From Ralstonia pickettii DTP0602 (lineage in GTDB: Bacteria; Pseudomonadota; Gammaproteobacteria; Burkholderiales; Burkholderiaceae), in assembly GCA_000471925.1 (NCBI GenBank), contig CP006667.1, positions 2,480,001 through 2,544,000 of the forward strand: a stretch of 64,000 bases of DNA. Reading direction: 5' to 3'. Of this stretch, positions 16,637-26,316 are shown one piece after another. The notes beneath the pieces were generated by a model. It did not search any database, had not been told where the DNA came from, and saw only the letters and a program-made list of their open reading frames with translations. Numbering within the stretch: the stretch's first letter is position 1; the number at the start of each line of letters is the position of its first letter. The translations under genes and the position numbers were made by a program.

Positions 16637-17220
16637 GCCGATGGTTGGCCAGGCTGGCCGCCTGCCTCTTCGCCGTCTCGCTGCCGGGCCTTGCGCCGGC
16701 CACGCACAACGAGACCCAGCACACCGACCTGTCGTCGCGCGGCTGGCCGGTGAGCGATTTCAGCCTCACCGATCAGAATGGCCGCGCCTTCACCCAGGCG
16801 CAGCTGCAAGGCCGCTGGACCCTCGTGCTGTTGGGCGACACCCATTGCGGAGCGCCATGCGGCGCGGCGCTGACGGCCCTGACGGGGCTGTACCAGCGCA
16901 TCAGCACCACGCAGAAGCTTGCCACCACGCAGGTGCTGTTCGTCTCGCTGGACCCGCAGCGCGATACCCCGGACGCACTACGGCGCTACCTTGCGCCGTA
17001 CGACGCCCGCTTCATGGGTGCCACCGGCAGCCCGGAGACGCTGGCGCGAATGATCGATGATCTCGGCGCCAGACCGGGCGTGCCACCCGCCCCCAACGCG
17101 GCCTATCCCGGCTCGCTGATCCTGGTCGGGCCGGATGCCACGGTGCGCGGGCAGTTCCTGCCGCCGTTCGACGTGCCGTTGCTGACCGCCGCCTATCTGA
17201 AAGCACGCGTGCGCAAGTGA
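16633..17220 (+). CDS. SCO1/SenC-family protein lacking the usual copper His
   Basis: The ATG overlaps the ccoI stop (ATGA) and gives 195 residues with an N-terminal signal or anchor (residues 5-22). The thioredoxin-like Sco fold is indicated by GDTHCGAPCG with Cys72 and Cys76, VSLDPQRDTPD at 105-114, and LVGPDATVRGQFLPP at the end. In copper-delivering Sco proteins a third ligand, His, lies before the last strand. Here the equivalent position reads AAYPGSLIL without His. It is the last gene of the oxidase run, so it likely acts in thiol or copper handling for the oxidase. Confidence 0.8.
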   Translation: MSRWLARLAACLFAVSLPGLAPATHNETQHTDLSSRGWPVSDFSLTDQNGRAFTQAQLQGRWTLVLLGDTHCGAPCGAALTALTGLYQRISTTQKLATTQVLFVSLDPQRDTPDALRRYLAPYDARFMGATGSPETLARMIDDLGARPGVPPAPNAAYPGSLILVGPDATVRGQFLPPFDVPLLTAAYLKARVRK

Positions 17221-17244
17221 CTCGAACGCCGTGCGCGGGAAGCC

Positions 17245-18210
17245 CTAGGCGGCCAGTTCGGCTTCAGGCACTGCCGAAGCTTGCGCCGGCCGGCTCCGGT
17301 GCACCAGCCCCGACAAGGCCCCCGCCGCCACGATGCACAGCCCGCCGGCCGCTTCCTTCCAGCTCAGCACCTCGGTCGCCAGCCACCACGCCGATACCGC
17401 CGCGATCACGATCTCGAACAGCATCAGCAGCGACACGCGGTTGGCCGGCAGCCGCTGCAGCCCGTACTGCACCACCGAGTTGCTGACCACCAGCACCGCC
17501 GCGAGGCCCAGCACCAGCATGACGGTGCTGACCTGCGCGCCCGCGGCGATCGTGACCGACGGGCCGTCCAGCAGCAGCGCGGCGGGCACACCCACCACCG
17601 TGCAGCCGAGGTAGACCACCACCGTGCGCACGCGGGCATCCATGTCAGGAAAGCGCTGGCCCGCGCGGCGCGACAGCACGTTGTTGACAGCAAAGCCCAT
17701 GCCGCCGACCAGCCCGGACCACTCCGCAGCGGTACCCGGCAGCGGCACGCCGACCTCCGGCGTCCACAGCATCAGCCCCGCGCCAAACAAGGCCAGCGCC
17801 ACCAGCGCCAGCCCCGCCGCCGACAGCCGCTCGCCCAGGAACAGCCGGGCGAACAGCGCGGTCCAGACCGGCGTCAGGTAGAACAGCAGCAGCACCCGCA
17901 TCACATGGCCATTGACGCTGCCCCAGACGAAGCCGGCATTGGTCACGCCCGCGGCCAGTCCGATCGCGACGAACAGCCAGTGCGGGCGCAGGCCGGCCAG
18001 TTGCCGGCGGAACGCCAGCAGCGACACGATCGCCGCCACCGAACTCACCAGCGCCGCGGCGTGCATGCCACCCAGGCCCCAGCCCGCCAGCACGCGGTAC
18101 GGGAACCAGGCGATGCCCCAGACCGAGGCGCCCAGCAGGATAGAAAGAGAAGCCTTGACCGCATGGCGGTCGGACGACGCATGCTGCGCCGCAACAGTAT
18201 TTGTGCTCAT
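17245..18210 (-). CDS. EamA/DMT-family permease
   Basis: Starting at the ATG at 18210 (MSTNTVAA), this 321-residue protein has ten predicted membrane helices in two EamA repeats, about residues 20-150 and 165-300. Such drug/metabolite transporters export amino acids, metabolites or drugs across the inner membrane. It is divergent from dapC, which hints at amino-acid export, but the substrate is unknown. The reading frame continues upstream to 18546 without a plausible start, and that extension covers the dapC promoter. Confidence 0.8.
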   Translation of the reverse strand: MSTNTVAAQHASSDRHAVKASLSILLGASVWGIAWFPYRVLAGWGLGGMHAAALVSSVAAIVSLLAFRRQLAGLRPHWLFVAIGLAAGVTNAGFVWGSVNGHVMRVLLLFYLTPVWTALFARLFLGERLSAAGLALVALALFGAGLMLWTPEVGVPLPGTAAEWSGLVGGMGFAVNNVLSRRAGQRFPDMDARVRTVVVYLGCTVVGVPAALLLDGPSVTIAAGAQVSTVMLVLGLAAVLVVSNSVVQYGLQRLPANRVSLLMLFEIVIAAVSAWWLATEVLSWKEAAGGLCIVAAGALSGLVHRSRPAQASAVPEAELAA

Positions 18211-18279
18211 GAGGGAATCTGTGGAGGCTAGCCGGGACGCCTGCCGTTCCTGCACAGGCTCGCCCCGGACGGCAACGGC

Positions 18280-18301
18280 GGCATCACCATGGCGTGATGC
18301 C
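18280..18301. promoter_or_regulatory. Inverted repeat between the DMT permease and dapC
   Basis: GGCATCAC and GTGATGCC form a perfect 8-bp inverted repeat around a 6-base spacer. It lies 70 bases upstream of the permease start and about 65 bases upstream of the dapC -10 element, the right place for a shared operator. The cognate regulator is unknown. Confidence 0.4.
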
Positions 18302-18365
18302 CGCCATCCGTGCCCCCGCCGGCCGCGCGGGCCGGTCCGGCGCACGGAATCCCGCGCCGTTCCTC

Positions 18366-18371
18366 TATAAT
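18366..18371 (+). promoter_or_regulatory. TATAAT -10 box of dapC
   Basis: A perfect TATAAT overlaps an in-frame ATG at 18370, so that ATG is unlikely to be the translation start. Transcription would begin near 18378, about 25 bases before the GTG at 18403. No clear -35 hexamer is present. Confidence 0.55.
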
Positions 18372-18402
18372 GCGTCGTTTTAACCGGCCCCGACCTTACA
18401 AC

Positions 18403-19602
18403 GTGAATCCGCGCCTCGACCTGCTCCAGCCCTACCCGTTCGAGAAACTGCGGGTGCTCTTCGCGCAGGTGAAGCCTGCCGACAAGCCGGCCATCAGCTT
18501 TGGCATCGGCGAACCCAAGCATCCGACGCCCGAATTCATCAAGCAAGCGCTGGCCGAGTCACTGGCGGGGCTGGCGAATTATCCCACAACGGCCGGTTCC
18601 GACGCACTGCGACAGTGCATCGCCAGCTGGCTGGAACGCCGCTACGGCCTGCCCAAGGTCAGCCCCGCGACCGAAGTGCTCCCGGTGACCGGCTCGCGCG
18701 AAGCGCTGTTTGCATTTGCGCAGACCGTGGTCGACGGCACCAGGCCCGGCGCGCTGGTGATGTGCCCGAACCCGTTCTACCAGATCTACGAAGGCGGCGC
18801 GCTGCTGGCTGGCGCCACGCCCGTGTTCGCCAACAGCGACCCCGCGCGCAACTTTGCCCCGGCCTTCGACCGCATCGGCGACGAAGTCTGGCAAGAAGTG
18901 CAGCTGCTGTTCGTGTGCACCCCGGGCAACCCGACCGGCGCGGTGCTGTCGCTGGAAGACTGGAAGCAGCTGTTTGCGCTGTCCGACCGCTACGGCTTCG
19001 TGATCGCCTCGGACGAGTGCTACTCCGAGATCTATTTCGACGAAGGCCGCGCGCCGCTGGGTGCCCTGGAAGCCGCCCACAAGCTGGGCCGCGGCTTCGA
19101 ACGGCTGGTGATGTTCTCCAGCCTGTCCAAGCGTTCCAACGTGCCGGGCCTGCGCTCGGGCTTTGTCGCCGGCGACGCCGCGCTGCTGAAGAAATTCCTG
19201 CTATACCGTACCTACCATGGCGGTGCGATGAACCCGGCGGTGCAGAGCGCCAGCATCGCCGCGTGGAACGATGAAAGCCATGTGCGCGAGAATCGCGCCG
19301 CCTACGTACGCAAGTTCAGCGAAGTGACGCCGATGCTGGCCGAAGTGCTGGACGTGGCGCTGCCCGACGCCGGCTTCTACCTGTGGGCCGATGTCTCGCG
19401 CACGGGCCTGAGCGATACCGAGTTCGCCGCGCGGCTGCTGGCCGAGCAGAACGTGACCGTGCTGCCCGGCAGCTACCTGGCGCGCGAGGCCGACGGCATC
19501 AACCCCGGCGCCAACCGCGTGCGCATGGCGCTGGTGGCCACGCCCGGGGAATGCCTGGAAGGCGCGCGCCGGATCGTGGAATTCTGCAAATCGCTGGGCT
19601 GA
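18403..19602 (+). CDS. dapC: Succinyldiaminopimelate transaminase
   Basis: This is a 399-residue class I/II aminotransferase. The PLP-binding Lys lies in SSLSKRSN (residue near 242). Other conserved parts are GIGEPKHPTPE near the start, CTPGNPTG, SDECYSEIYFD and a C-terminal NRVRMAL with the carboxylate-binding Arg. DapC converts N-succinyl-L,L-2-amino-6-oxopimelate to N-succinyl-diaminopimelate in lysine and peptidoglycan precursor synthesis. The GTG start gives MNPRLDLLQPYPFEKL, the usual beginning in Burkholderiales. The upstream ATG falls in the -10 box. dapD follows after 66 bases and dapE lies further down the same strand. Confidence 0.92.
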   Translation: MNPRLDLLQPYPFEKLRVLFAQVKPADKPAISFGIGEPKHPTPEFIKQALAESLAGLANYPTTAGSDALRQCIASWLERRYGLPKVSPATEVLPVTGSREALFAFAQTVVDGTRPGALVMCPNPFYQIYEGGALLAGATPVFANSDPARNFAPAFDRIGDEVWQEVQLLFVCTPGNPTGAVLSLEDWKQLFALSDRYGFVIASDECYSEIYFDEGRAPLGALEAAHKLGRGFERLVMFSSLSKRSNVPGLRSGFVAGDAALLKKFLLYRTYHGGAMNPAVQSASIAAWNDESHVRENRAAYVRKFSEVTPMLAEVLDVALPDAGFYLWADVSRTGLSDTEFAARLLAEQNVTVLPGSYLAREADGINPGANRVRMALVATPGECLEGARRIVEFCKSLG

Positions 19603-19668
19603 CCCGCACTTTCCCGGGAGGGTATTTCGCCTTCTCCCGCCATCCAATCAACCACTGAAAATACGAAC

Positions 19669-20496
19669 ATGACGCAAGCACTGCAAGCCCTGATCGACCA
19701 GGCCTGGGAAGACCGCACCAGCCTGTCGCCCAAGTCCGCCCCCAACGATATCCGCGAGGCTGTCGCCAACGTAATCAGCCAGCTGGATGCCGGCACGCTG
19801 CGCGTGGCCGAGAAGCAAGGCAAGGACTGGATCGTCAACCAGTGGGTCAAGAAGGCCGTGCTGCTGTCGTTCCGCCTGGAAGACAACGCACCGATGAGCG
19901 CCGGCGGCTTTGCCCAGTTCTACGACAAGGTGCCGACCAAGTTCGCCAACTGGAGCGCCGACGACTTCGCCAAGGCTGGCTTCCGCGTGGTGCCGCCCGC
20001 CGTGGCCCGCCGCGGTTCGTTCATCGCCAAGAACGCCGTGCTGATGCCGTCGTACGTCAACATCGGCGCCTACGTCGATGAAGGCACCATGGTCGACACC
20101 TGGGCCACCGTCGGTTCGTGCGCGCAGATCGGCAAGAACGTCCACCTGTCGGGTGGCGTGGGCATCGGCGGCGTGCTGGAGCCGCTGCAGGCCAACCCGG
20201 TCATCATCGAAGACAACTGCTTTATCGGTGCGCGCTCGGAAGTGGTCGAAGGCGTGATCGTGGAAGAGAACTCGGTGATCTCGATGGGCGTGTACCTGGG
20301 CCAGTCGACCAAGATCTACGACCGCGAAACCGGCGAGATCCACTATGGCCGCGTGCCGGCCGGTTCGGTGGTGGTGGCGGGCAACCTGCCGTCCAAGGAT
20401 GGCAAGTACAGCCTGTACTGCGCCGTGATCGTGAAGAAGGTCGACGCGCAGACCCGCGCCAAGACCAGCCTGAACGACCTGCTGCGCGGCGACTGA
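19669..20496 (+). CDS. dapD: Tetrahydrodipicolinate N-succinyltransferase
   Basis: This 275-residue enzyme has the family start [16 protein letters not shown], a helical N-terminal domain and a left-handed beta-helix of hexapeptide repeats at about residues 105-235 (for example [30 protein letters not shown]). It transfers succinyl from succinyl-CoA to tetrahydrodipicolinate, the step before DapC. The length matches the family. It follows dapC on the same strand, and a strong hairpin lies 39 bases after its stop. Confidence 0.97.
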   Translation: MTQALQALIDQAWEDRTSLSPKSAPNDIREAVANVISQLDAGTLRVAEKQGKDWIVNQWVKKAVLLSFRLEDNAPMSAGGFAQFYDKVPTKFANWSADDFAKAGFRVVPPAVARRGSFIAKNAVLMPSYVNIGAYVDEGTMVDTWATVGSCAQIGKNVHLSGGVGIGGVLEPLQANPVIIEDNCFIGARSEVVEGVIVEENSVISMGVYLGQSTKIYDRETGEIHYGRVPAGSVVVAGNLPSKDGKYSLYCAVIVKKVDAQTRAKTSLNDLLRGD

Positions 20497-20534
20497 TCGC
20501 ACGCAAGGCGCAAGCCCTGCGGGCTGCGCCACCC

Positions 20535-20557
20535 GTCCCGGGGCCGTGCCCCGGGAC
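20535..20557 (+). terminator. GC-rich hairpin downstream of dapD
   Basis: GTCCCGGGGC and GCCCCGGGAC form a perfect 10-bp stem with a CGT loop. Only a short T tract (ATTT) follows, so this may be a weak terminator, an attenuator or an RNA-stabilising element between dapD and the next gene. A smaller hairpin (GCAAGCCC/GGGCTGC) precedes it. Confidence 0.5.
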
Positions 20558-20595
20558 TGCATTTCCCGTCGTCACCCCGCCTGGCCAGGCTGAAC

Positions 20596-20979
20596 ATGCC
20601 TTCCCTCCGCAAGCGACTCATGGCCCTGGATCCCACCACCGTCAGTACCGTGCTCTCCCTGTTGCCCACCATTCTCGAGCAGGCTAACAAGACCATCGAG
20701 AAGCTCAAGAAAAGCAAGCGCAAGGACGGCACGCCCGAAGGCGCGGTGGCCGACACGCGCGATCCCGCCGCCCGCATTGCCGAGCTGGAAGCGGCCGCCG
20801 TGCAGCAGGCCGAAGCCGTCAAGCTGCTGGCCGAGCAGCACGCCATCACCATCGAGGCACTGCGCAAGGAAGCCGCGCGGCTGGACCGCCGCCTGCGCCT
20901 GATGACCGCGGTGGCCATGGGCGGCGTGGCGCTTGGGTTGGGCGGCCTGGTGATTGCACTGAACCTGCTGTTCCGCTGA
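20596..20979 (+). CDS. Small coiled-coil membrane protein, unknown function
   Basis: This 127-residue protein has an N-terminal hydrophobic stretch (TVSTVLSLLPTILEQ), a lysine-rich segment, a predicted coiled coil at about residues 55-100 (RIAELEAAAVQQAEAVKLL), and one C-terminal membrane helix at residues 105-125. A tail-anchored protein with a cytoplasmic coiled coil is likely. An alternative start at the second Met (20620) would remove eight residues. It lies between dapD and the YffB-like gene in the dap cluster, but nothing in it suggests an enzyme of that pathway. I do not recognise the family. Confidence 0.65.
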   Translation: MPSLRKRLMALDPTTVSTVLSLLPTILEQANKTIEKLKKSKRKDGTPEGAVADTRDPAARIAELEAAAVQQAEAVKLLAEQHAITIEALRKEAARLDRRLRLMTAVAMGGVALGLGGLVIALNLLFR

Positions 20980-21022
20980 TCCTGCCGCGAGGCAACACAC
21001 CTGCATTCCATCAAGACTAGCC

Positions 21023-21370
21023 ATGACCGTCCTGCTCTACGGCATTCCCAACTGCGATACCGTCAAGAAAGCCCGCACCTGGCTGGATGCCAACGGCGTG
21101 GCCTACAGCTTCCACGACTTCAAGAAGCAAGGGGTGGATGAAGCCATGCTGCGCGGCTGGCTCAAGCACGTGCCGCTGGCCACGCTGCTCAACCGCAAGG
21201 GCACCACCTGGCGCGCGCTGTCGGACGCCGACAAGGCCCGCGCCGAGCAGGAAGCCGGCGCGATCGCGCTGATGCAGCAAAGCCCGTCGCTGATCAAGCG
21301 CCCGGTGCTGGCCCACGATGGCAAGGTGATGGTCGGCTTCTCCGACGACCAGTACGCCAGCCAGTTCTGA
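21023..21370 (+). CDS. ArsC/Spx-family reductase-like protein (YffB type)
   Basis: This 115-residue thioredoxin-fold protein has Cys11 in GIPNCDTVKKA, the FHDFKKQGV segment, and the late SLIKRPVL motif with the Arg expected in ArsC-like proteins. Only the N-terminal Cys is present, so this is not a classical three-Cys arsenate reductase. E. coli YffB, of the same type, is also encoded next to dapE, and glutathione-dependent thiol reductase activity has been proposed for it. Its biological substrate is unknown. Confidence 0.82.
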   Translation: MTVLLYGIPNCDTVKKARTWLDANGVAYSFHDFKKQGVDEAMLRGWLKHVPLATLLNRKGTTWRALSDADKARAEQEAGAIALMQQSPSLIKRPVLAHDGKVMVGFSDDQYASQF

Positions 21371-22543
<1,173 letters not shown>

Positions 22544-22567
22544 TTTTTTCGCCGAAAGACACCCTAC

Positions 22568-23461
22568 ATGGCAACGCCCTCCCCCCTGCGCACCGTGCGC
22601 GACCTGCTGCGTCTCGCAGTCTCGCGCTTTACCGCCGCGCGCCTGTCCTTCGGCCACGGCAGCGCCAATGCCTATGACGAAGCCGCCTACCTGGTGCTGC
22701 ATACGCTGAACCTGCCGCTCGACACGCTCGATCCGTTCCTGGACGCGCGCCTGCTGCCGGAAGAAGTTGATGCCGTGCTGAAGGTCATTGACCGCCGCGT
22801 CAGCGAGCGCGTGCCGGCCGCCTACATCACGCACGAAGCCTTTATGCACGGCCTGCGCTTCTACGTGGACTCGCGCGTGATCGTGCCGCGCAGCTTTATC
22901 GGCGAACTGCTGCAGGACGGGCTGGAGCCGTGGGTGGGCGAGACCGAGCAGATCGGCCCCGTGCTGGAGCTGTGCACCGGCTCGGGCTGCCTGCCGATCG
23001 TCGCCGTGCATGTGTGGCCCAACGCCAGCATCGACGCCGTCGACATCTCGCCCGATGCACTCGCGGTGGCGCGGCGCAACGTGGCCGACTACAAGATGGA
23101 CGACCGCATCCGGCTGTACCAGGGCGACCTGTACGCGCCGCTGCCGCATGGCGCGACCTACGATGTGATCCTGACCAACCCGCCGTATGTCAACGAAGCG
23201 TCGATGCAGGCGCTGCCGCCCGAGTACCTGGCCGAGCCGCGTATCGCGCTGGCTGGGGGTGACGATGGGATGGATGTGGTGCGGCGGATCATCGCCGGAG
23301 CCAAGGCGCACCTGAATCCGGGTGGTGTGCTGGTGGTGGAGATTGGGAATGAGCATGCCAATGTGGAAGCCGCCTTCCCTGAACTGGAGATCATCTGGCT
23401 GCCGGTCAGCGCGGGCGATGAGCAGGTGTTCTTGCTGACGTACGACGCATTGCCGGGGTAA
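22568..23461 (+). CDS. prmB: Ribosomal protein L3 N5-glutamine methyltransferase
   Basis: This 297-residue class I SAM-dependent methyltransferase of the HemK family has a helical N-terminal domain. The SAM motif LELCTGSGCLPI lies near residue 140, VDISPDALAVARRN follows, and the glutamine-binding NPPY is at about 205. The FYVDSRVIVPRS segment before motif I distinguishes PrmB from PrmC, which has a PR(P/S)-ET sequence. It modifies a glutamine in ribosomal protein L3. It is the last gene of the dap run and is followed by a perfect palindrome. Confidence 0.9.
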   Translation: MATPSPLRTVRDLLRLAVSRFTAARLSFGHGSANAYDEAAYLVLHTLNLPLDTLDPFLDARLLPEEVDAVLKVIDRRVSERVPAAYITHEAFMHGLRFYVDSRVIVPRSFIGELLQDGLEPWVGETEQIGPVLELCTGSGCLPIVAVHVWPNASIDAVDISPDALAVARRNVADYKMDDRIRLYQGDLYAPLPHGATYDVILTNPPYVNEASMQALPPEYLAEPRIALAGGDDGMDVVRRIIAGAKAHLNPGGVLVVEIGNEHANVEAAFPELEIIWLPVSAGDEQVFLLTYDALPG

Positions 23462-23480
23462 TCGGCATAGCGAACCGACT

Positions 23481-23520
23481 GTGTGCTCCCCTCTCCCGCG
23501 AGCGGGAGAGGGGAGCACAC
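23481..23520. terminator. Perfect 19-bp inverted repeat downstream of prmB
   Basis: A 40-base perfect palindrome consists of two 19-base arms around a GA loop. Each arm is a purine- or pyrimidine-rich block: GTGTGCTCCCCTCTCCCGC on the left and its exact complement on the right. No T tract follows, so it is not a typical rho-independent terminator, though such a stem would be very stable in RNA. CCCCTCTCCCGC...GCGGGAGAGGGG hairpins recur between genes in many GC-rich proteobacterial genomes, so this may be one copy of a dispersed repeat. Confidence 0.6.
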
Positions 23521-23706
23521 ATCAGGATCTCAAGCGTCAGTGGACCTGTTCATCCCACGCGCAATGTGGGCGAACACCGGCCACCCCACGGCCATTAATC
23601 TCACGCAAGCTCTACACTCGCTGCAGATACCGTCGTCGGCCCGTGACTGCCCCGCCGGGCGTTCTCCTCCGACAACAACAGCGTCTTCGCCTCCGCACCC
23701 AGTGCC

Positions 23707-24984
23707 GTGGCAAACCCTGAAGCCGTGACCGCCAGCAACACCCCTCTCCCCGGTTCACCCGACGCCCTGCCCGCCCGGGCCGCGGCCACGCATGCCGTGC
23801 GCGGCATCGCCATGCTGACCTTCGCCTTCGCGCTCAGCCAGTTCTTCCGCTCCTGCCTGGCGGTCATGGCGCCCGAACTGCAGCATGACTTCGGCCTGTC
23901 GCCGGCGGGGTTCGGCGCGCTGTCGTCTTCGTTCTTCCTGGCCTTCGCCGTGGCGCAGATCCCGGTGGGCATCGCCTTCGACCGCTACGGCGTGGGCCGG
24001 CCCACCGCGCTGCTGCTGGCCGTGGGCGCGCTGTCGTCGATCGTATTCGTGCTGGCGCCCAACGGTACCGCCGCCACGCTGGCCCAGGTCGGCCTGGGGC
24101 TGGCCTGCGCGCCGGTGTTCATGGGGCTGCTACACTTCGCCTCCGAGCAGTTGTCCGAGCGCGATTACACCCGCGTGGTCAGCCGCTCCAACGCCATGGG
24201 CATGATCGGCGCGTTGTGCGCCACCGCACCGCTGGGCTGGGCGATCTCGCTGATCGGCTGGCGCCCGTCGATGGCGGTGTCGGCGCTTGGGATGGTGGCG
24301 GCCTGCTATGGCGTCTGGCGCTTCGTGCGCGACCAGGGCCATGCGGAGGCGCGCAGCGCATCGTGGCCGGCGATGCTGTCAGAGAGCGTGCAGCTCTTGC
24401 GGCTGGCGCCGCTGTGGACGCTGATCCCCCTGTGCGTGGCGATGGCCGCCGGCACCGCCTTCCGCAACGCCTGGAGCGGGCCCTATCTCGCCGACGTCTT
24501 CGGCCTGGGCTCGGCGCCGCGCGGCGTGGCGCTGACGTTGCTGAGCCTGGCCGGCTTCATGACCGCCTTCCTGTTGCCGGTGCTGGTCCGCCGCAGCACG
24601 CTCAAGTCCACCATCGTTGGCTGGTCGTGCTTTGCCATGTCGGGCGCGATCCTGCTGGCGCTGTGGCCCGCCACCGGCATCGGTTACGGCGTGGCGATGA
24701 TGGCGCTGCTGTCGACCATCGGCATGCTGCATCCGCTGGTGATGGCGCAGGGCCGCGGCCTGATCCCGCCGTCGCGCCGCGGGCGCGGGCTGGGGCTGCT
24801 CAATACCTTCGTGTTCCTCGGGTCGGCGCTGACATCGTGGGCGTTCGGGCTGATCGCCAATGCGGGCCATGTGCGCGAGTGGCCGGTGGCGTCCACCTAT
24901 TCGGCGATCTTCGTGTCGGCCGCTCTGCTGATCGCCGCGGCGCTGGTGCCATACCTTTTCAGTCCGCCGCATCCGACCAACTAG
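23707..24984 (+). CDS. Major facilitator superfamily permease
   Basis: This 425-residue protein has 12 predicted membrane helices and the MFS loop motif FDRYGVGRPTALL between helices 2 and 3. Such secondary transporters move small solutes using the proton gradient. The start is uncertain: GTG at 23707 gives the longest sensible protein, with a hydrophilic N-terminus of about 35 residues, and an ATG at the first helix (MLTFAFALS) is an alternative. It is convergent with hipA (9 bases between stop codons). The substrate is unknown. Confidence 0.8.
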   Translation: MANPEAVTASNTPLPGSPDALPARAAATHAVRGIAMLTFAFALSQFFRSCLAVMAPELQHDFGLSPAGFGALSSSFFLAFAVAQIPVGIAFDRYGVGRPTALLLAVGALSSIVFVLAPNGTAATLAQVGLGLACAPVFMGLLHFASEQLSERDYTRVVSRSNAMGMIGALCATAPLGWAISLIGWRPSMAVSALGMVAACYGVWRFVRDQGHAEARSASWPAMLSESVQLLRLAPLWTLIPLCVAMAAGTAFRNAWSGPYLADVFGLGSAPRGVALTLLSLAGFMTAFLLPVLVRRSTLKSTIVGWSCFAMSGAILLALWPATGIGYGVAMMALLSTIGMLHPLVMAQGRGLIPPSRRGRGLGLLNTFVFLGSALTSWAFGLIANAGHVREWPVASTYSAIFVSAALLIAAALVPYLFSPPHPTN

Positions 24985-24993
24985 ACCTGCGGA

Positions 24994-26316
24994 TCAACCG
25001 GGCGACAGCACCCGCACCATGTCGGCAATGATGGTGAAGCGGATCACGCGCAGGCACGCCAGTTCGCCGGCAAACCCGCTGGTCAGCGTCGGGCGCTCGT
25101 GCGCCATGGCGGCATTCCGCTGCTCCGCCTGCTCGTAGAGTGCTTGCGCCGCTGGCCCGATGCCGCGCAGCATCGCATCCAGCCGCCGCTCGGCGGTCAC
25201 CGTCGTCAGCCCCAGCGCGCGCCCCGCCTCCAGCACCAGCGCGCGCGAAAAATCGCCATAGAACTCGACACCCAGGACCGGCCACGCAAACCGGTGCACC
25301 TCGGGCCAGCCGGTCTTGCCATAGGTGCGGGTGGCGTAGGCCGCCTCGCTCAGCAGGTCGTAGAACGGCGCCAGCGCAATGCCCGCAGCGGACACCAGGA
25401 AGCTCAGGTTCTTAAGGTGCGCGTCCGAGTTGCCCACCAGGATATTGAACACCAGCCAGTCGAACAACCGCGCCCGCGCCACCGCCGGCGCGCGGCACAG
25501 CGCGGCCAGTTCCGTCAGCCGCTCGACGCTGCCCTGGTCGTACTTGAAGGTGCGCGGCAGGTTCAGCAGCTGGCACGCGTCGATCGCATGCAGCCGCTCC
25601 CACTGCCCCGTGGGCGCCAGGCGCCGGTCGAAGCGGTCGATCAGGTAGACCGGCGCCGGCACATAGCGCCGGTGCACCGGCGGCACGTCCAGCTTCAGCC
25701 GGGCCGCCAGCGACATCACGAACCATTCGTTGGCGACCGAATGCGGATAGAACTCCTGCATCTGGTGCGTCGGCTTCAGGATATGCGTCGACGGGGTATC
25801 CGCGCCGGGCTCGAACAACGCGCCGTCGCGCAGCACCACCGCCAGCTTGTGCTGGGCGCCCGCCAGCGACATGCGCTTGACCGCGCCATGCGTCAGCGGA
25901 ACGCTGGGCAGGCTGTGGATGCGCGCATCGAGCGCCGCGTCGGTCAGGGGCCGCAGGTTCGGCACGGCGGCGGGCGTGCGCCCCGGCGGCAGCAGCGTCA
26001 GCGAGCCCGCCGACTCCGCGCCATAGTGCGCCAGCAGCGCAAAGGCGTCGGCCTCGTTGCGGATGCTGGCGTCGCGCGCCAGCAGTGCGCGCTGGCCATC
26101 CTCGGGCAGCAGGTTGTCGAAGTACCACTGCACCGGGCGCAGCGTGCTGCCATCGGCCAGCGGTGTGGCCTGCAGCGGCAAGGTGGGGCTCAGCGCGAAG
26201 GCGTGCGGGCTGCCGAGCCAGGCCGGGTCATAGCGGAACGACCAGACATCGTTGGCATCGCGCAGCTCACCGACCGGCGTGCCGTTGATGCTGGCGACCA
26301 GTACGCGCTCAGCCAT
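24994..26316 (-). CDS. hipA: HipA-family serine/threonine kinase toxin
   Basis: This 440-residue HipA protein starts at the ATG at 26316, overlapping hipB by eight bases. The N-terminal HipA_N domain includes FDNLLPEDGQR. The kinase core has the nucleotide loop SLAGAQHKLAV, the catalytic segment GNSDAHLKN and the metal-binding APFYDLLS. HipA toxins phosphorylate glutamyl-tRNA synthetase in E. coli and induce growth arrest; other HipA types have different targets. All kinase motifs look intact, so activity is likely. HipB, encoded first, should bind it. Confidence 0.92.
   Translation of the reverse strand: MAERVLVASINGTPVGELRDANDVWSFRYDPAWLGSPHAFALSPTLPLQATPLADGSTLRPVQWYFDNLLPEDGQRALLARDASIRNEADAFALLAHYGAESAGSLTLLPPGRTPAAVPNLRPLTDAALDARIHSLPSVPLTHGAVKRMSLAGAQHKLAVVLRDGALFEPGADTPSTHILKPTHQMQEFYPHSVANEWFVMSLAARLKLDVPPVHRRYVPAPVYLIDRFDRRLAPTGQWERLHAIDACQLLNLPRTFKYDQGSVERLTELAALCRAPAVARARLFDWLVFNILVGNSDAHLKNLSFLVSAAGIALAPFYDLLSEAAYATRTYGKTGWPEVHRFAWPVLGVEFYGDFSRALVLEAGRALGLTTVTAERRLDAMLRGIGPAAQALYEQAEQRNAAMAHERPTLTSGFAGELACLRVIRFTIIADMVRVLSPG

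Noticed and set aside
18370..18402. An upstream ATG start for dapC
   Set aside because: The ATG forms part of a perfect TATAAT -10 box, and the family start corresponds to the GTG at 18403.
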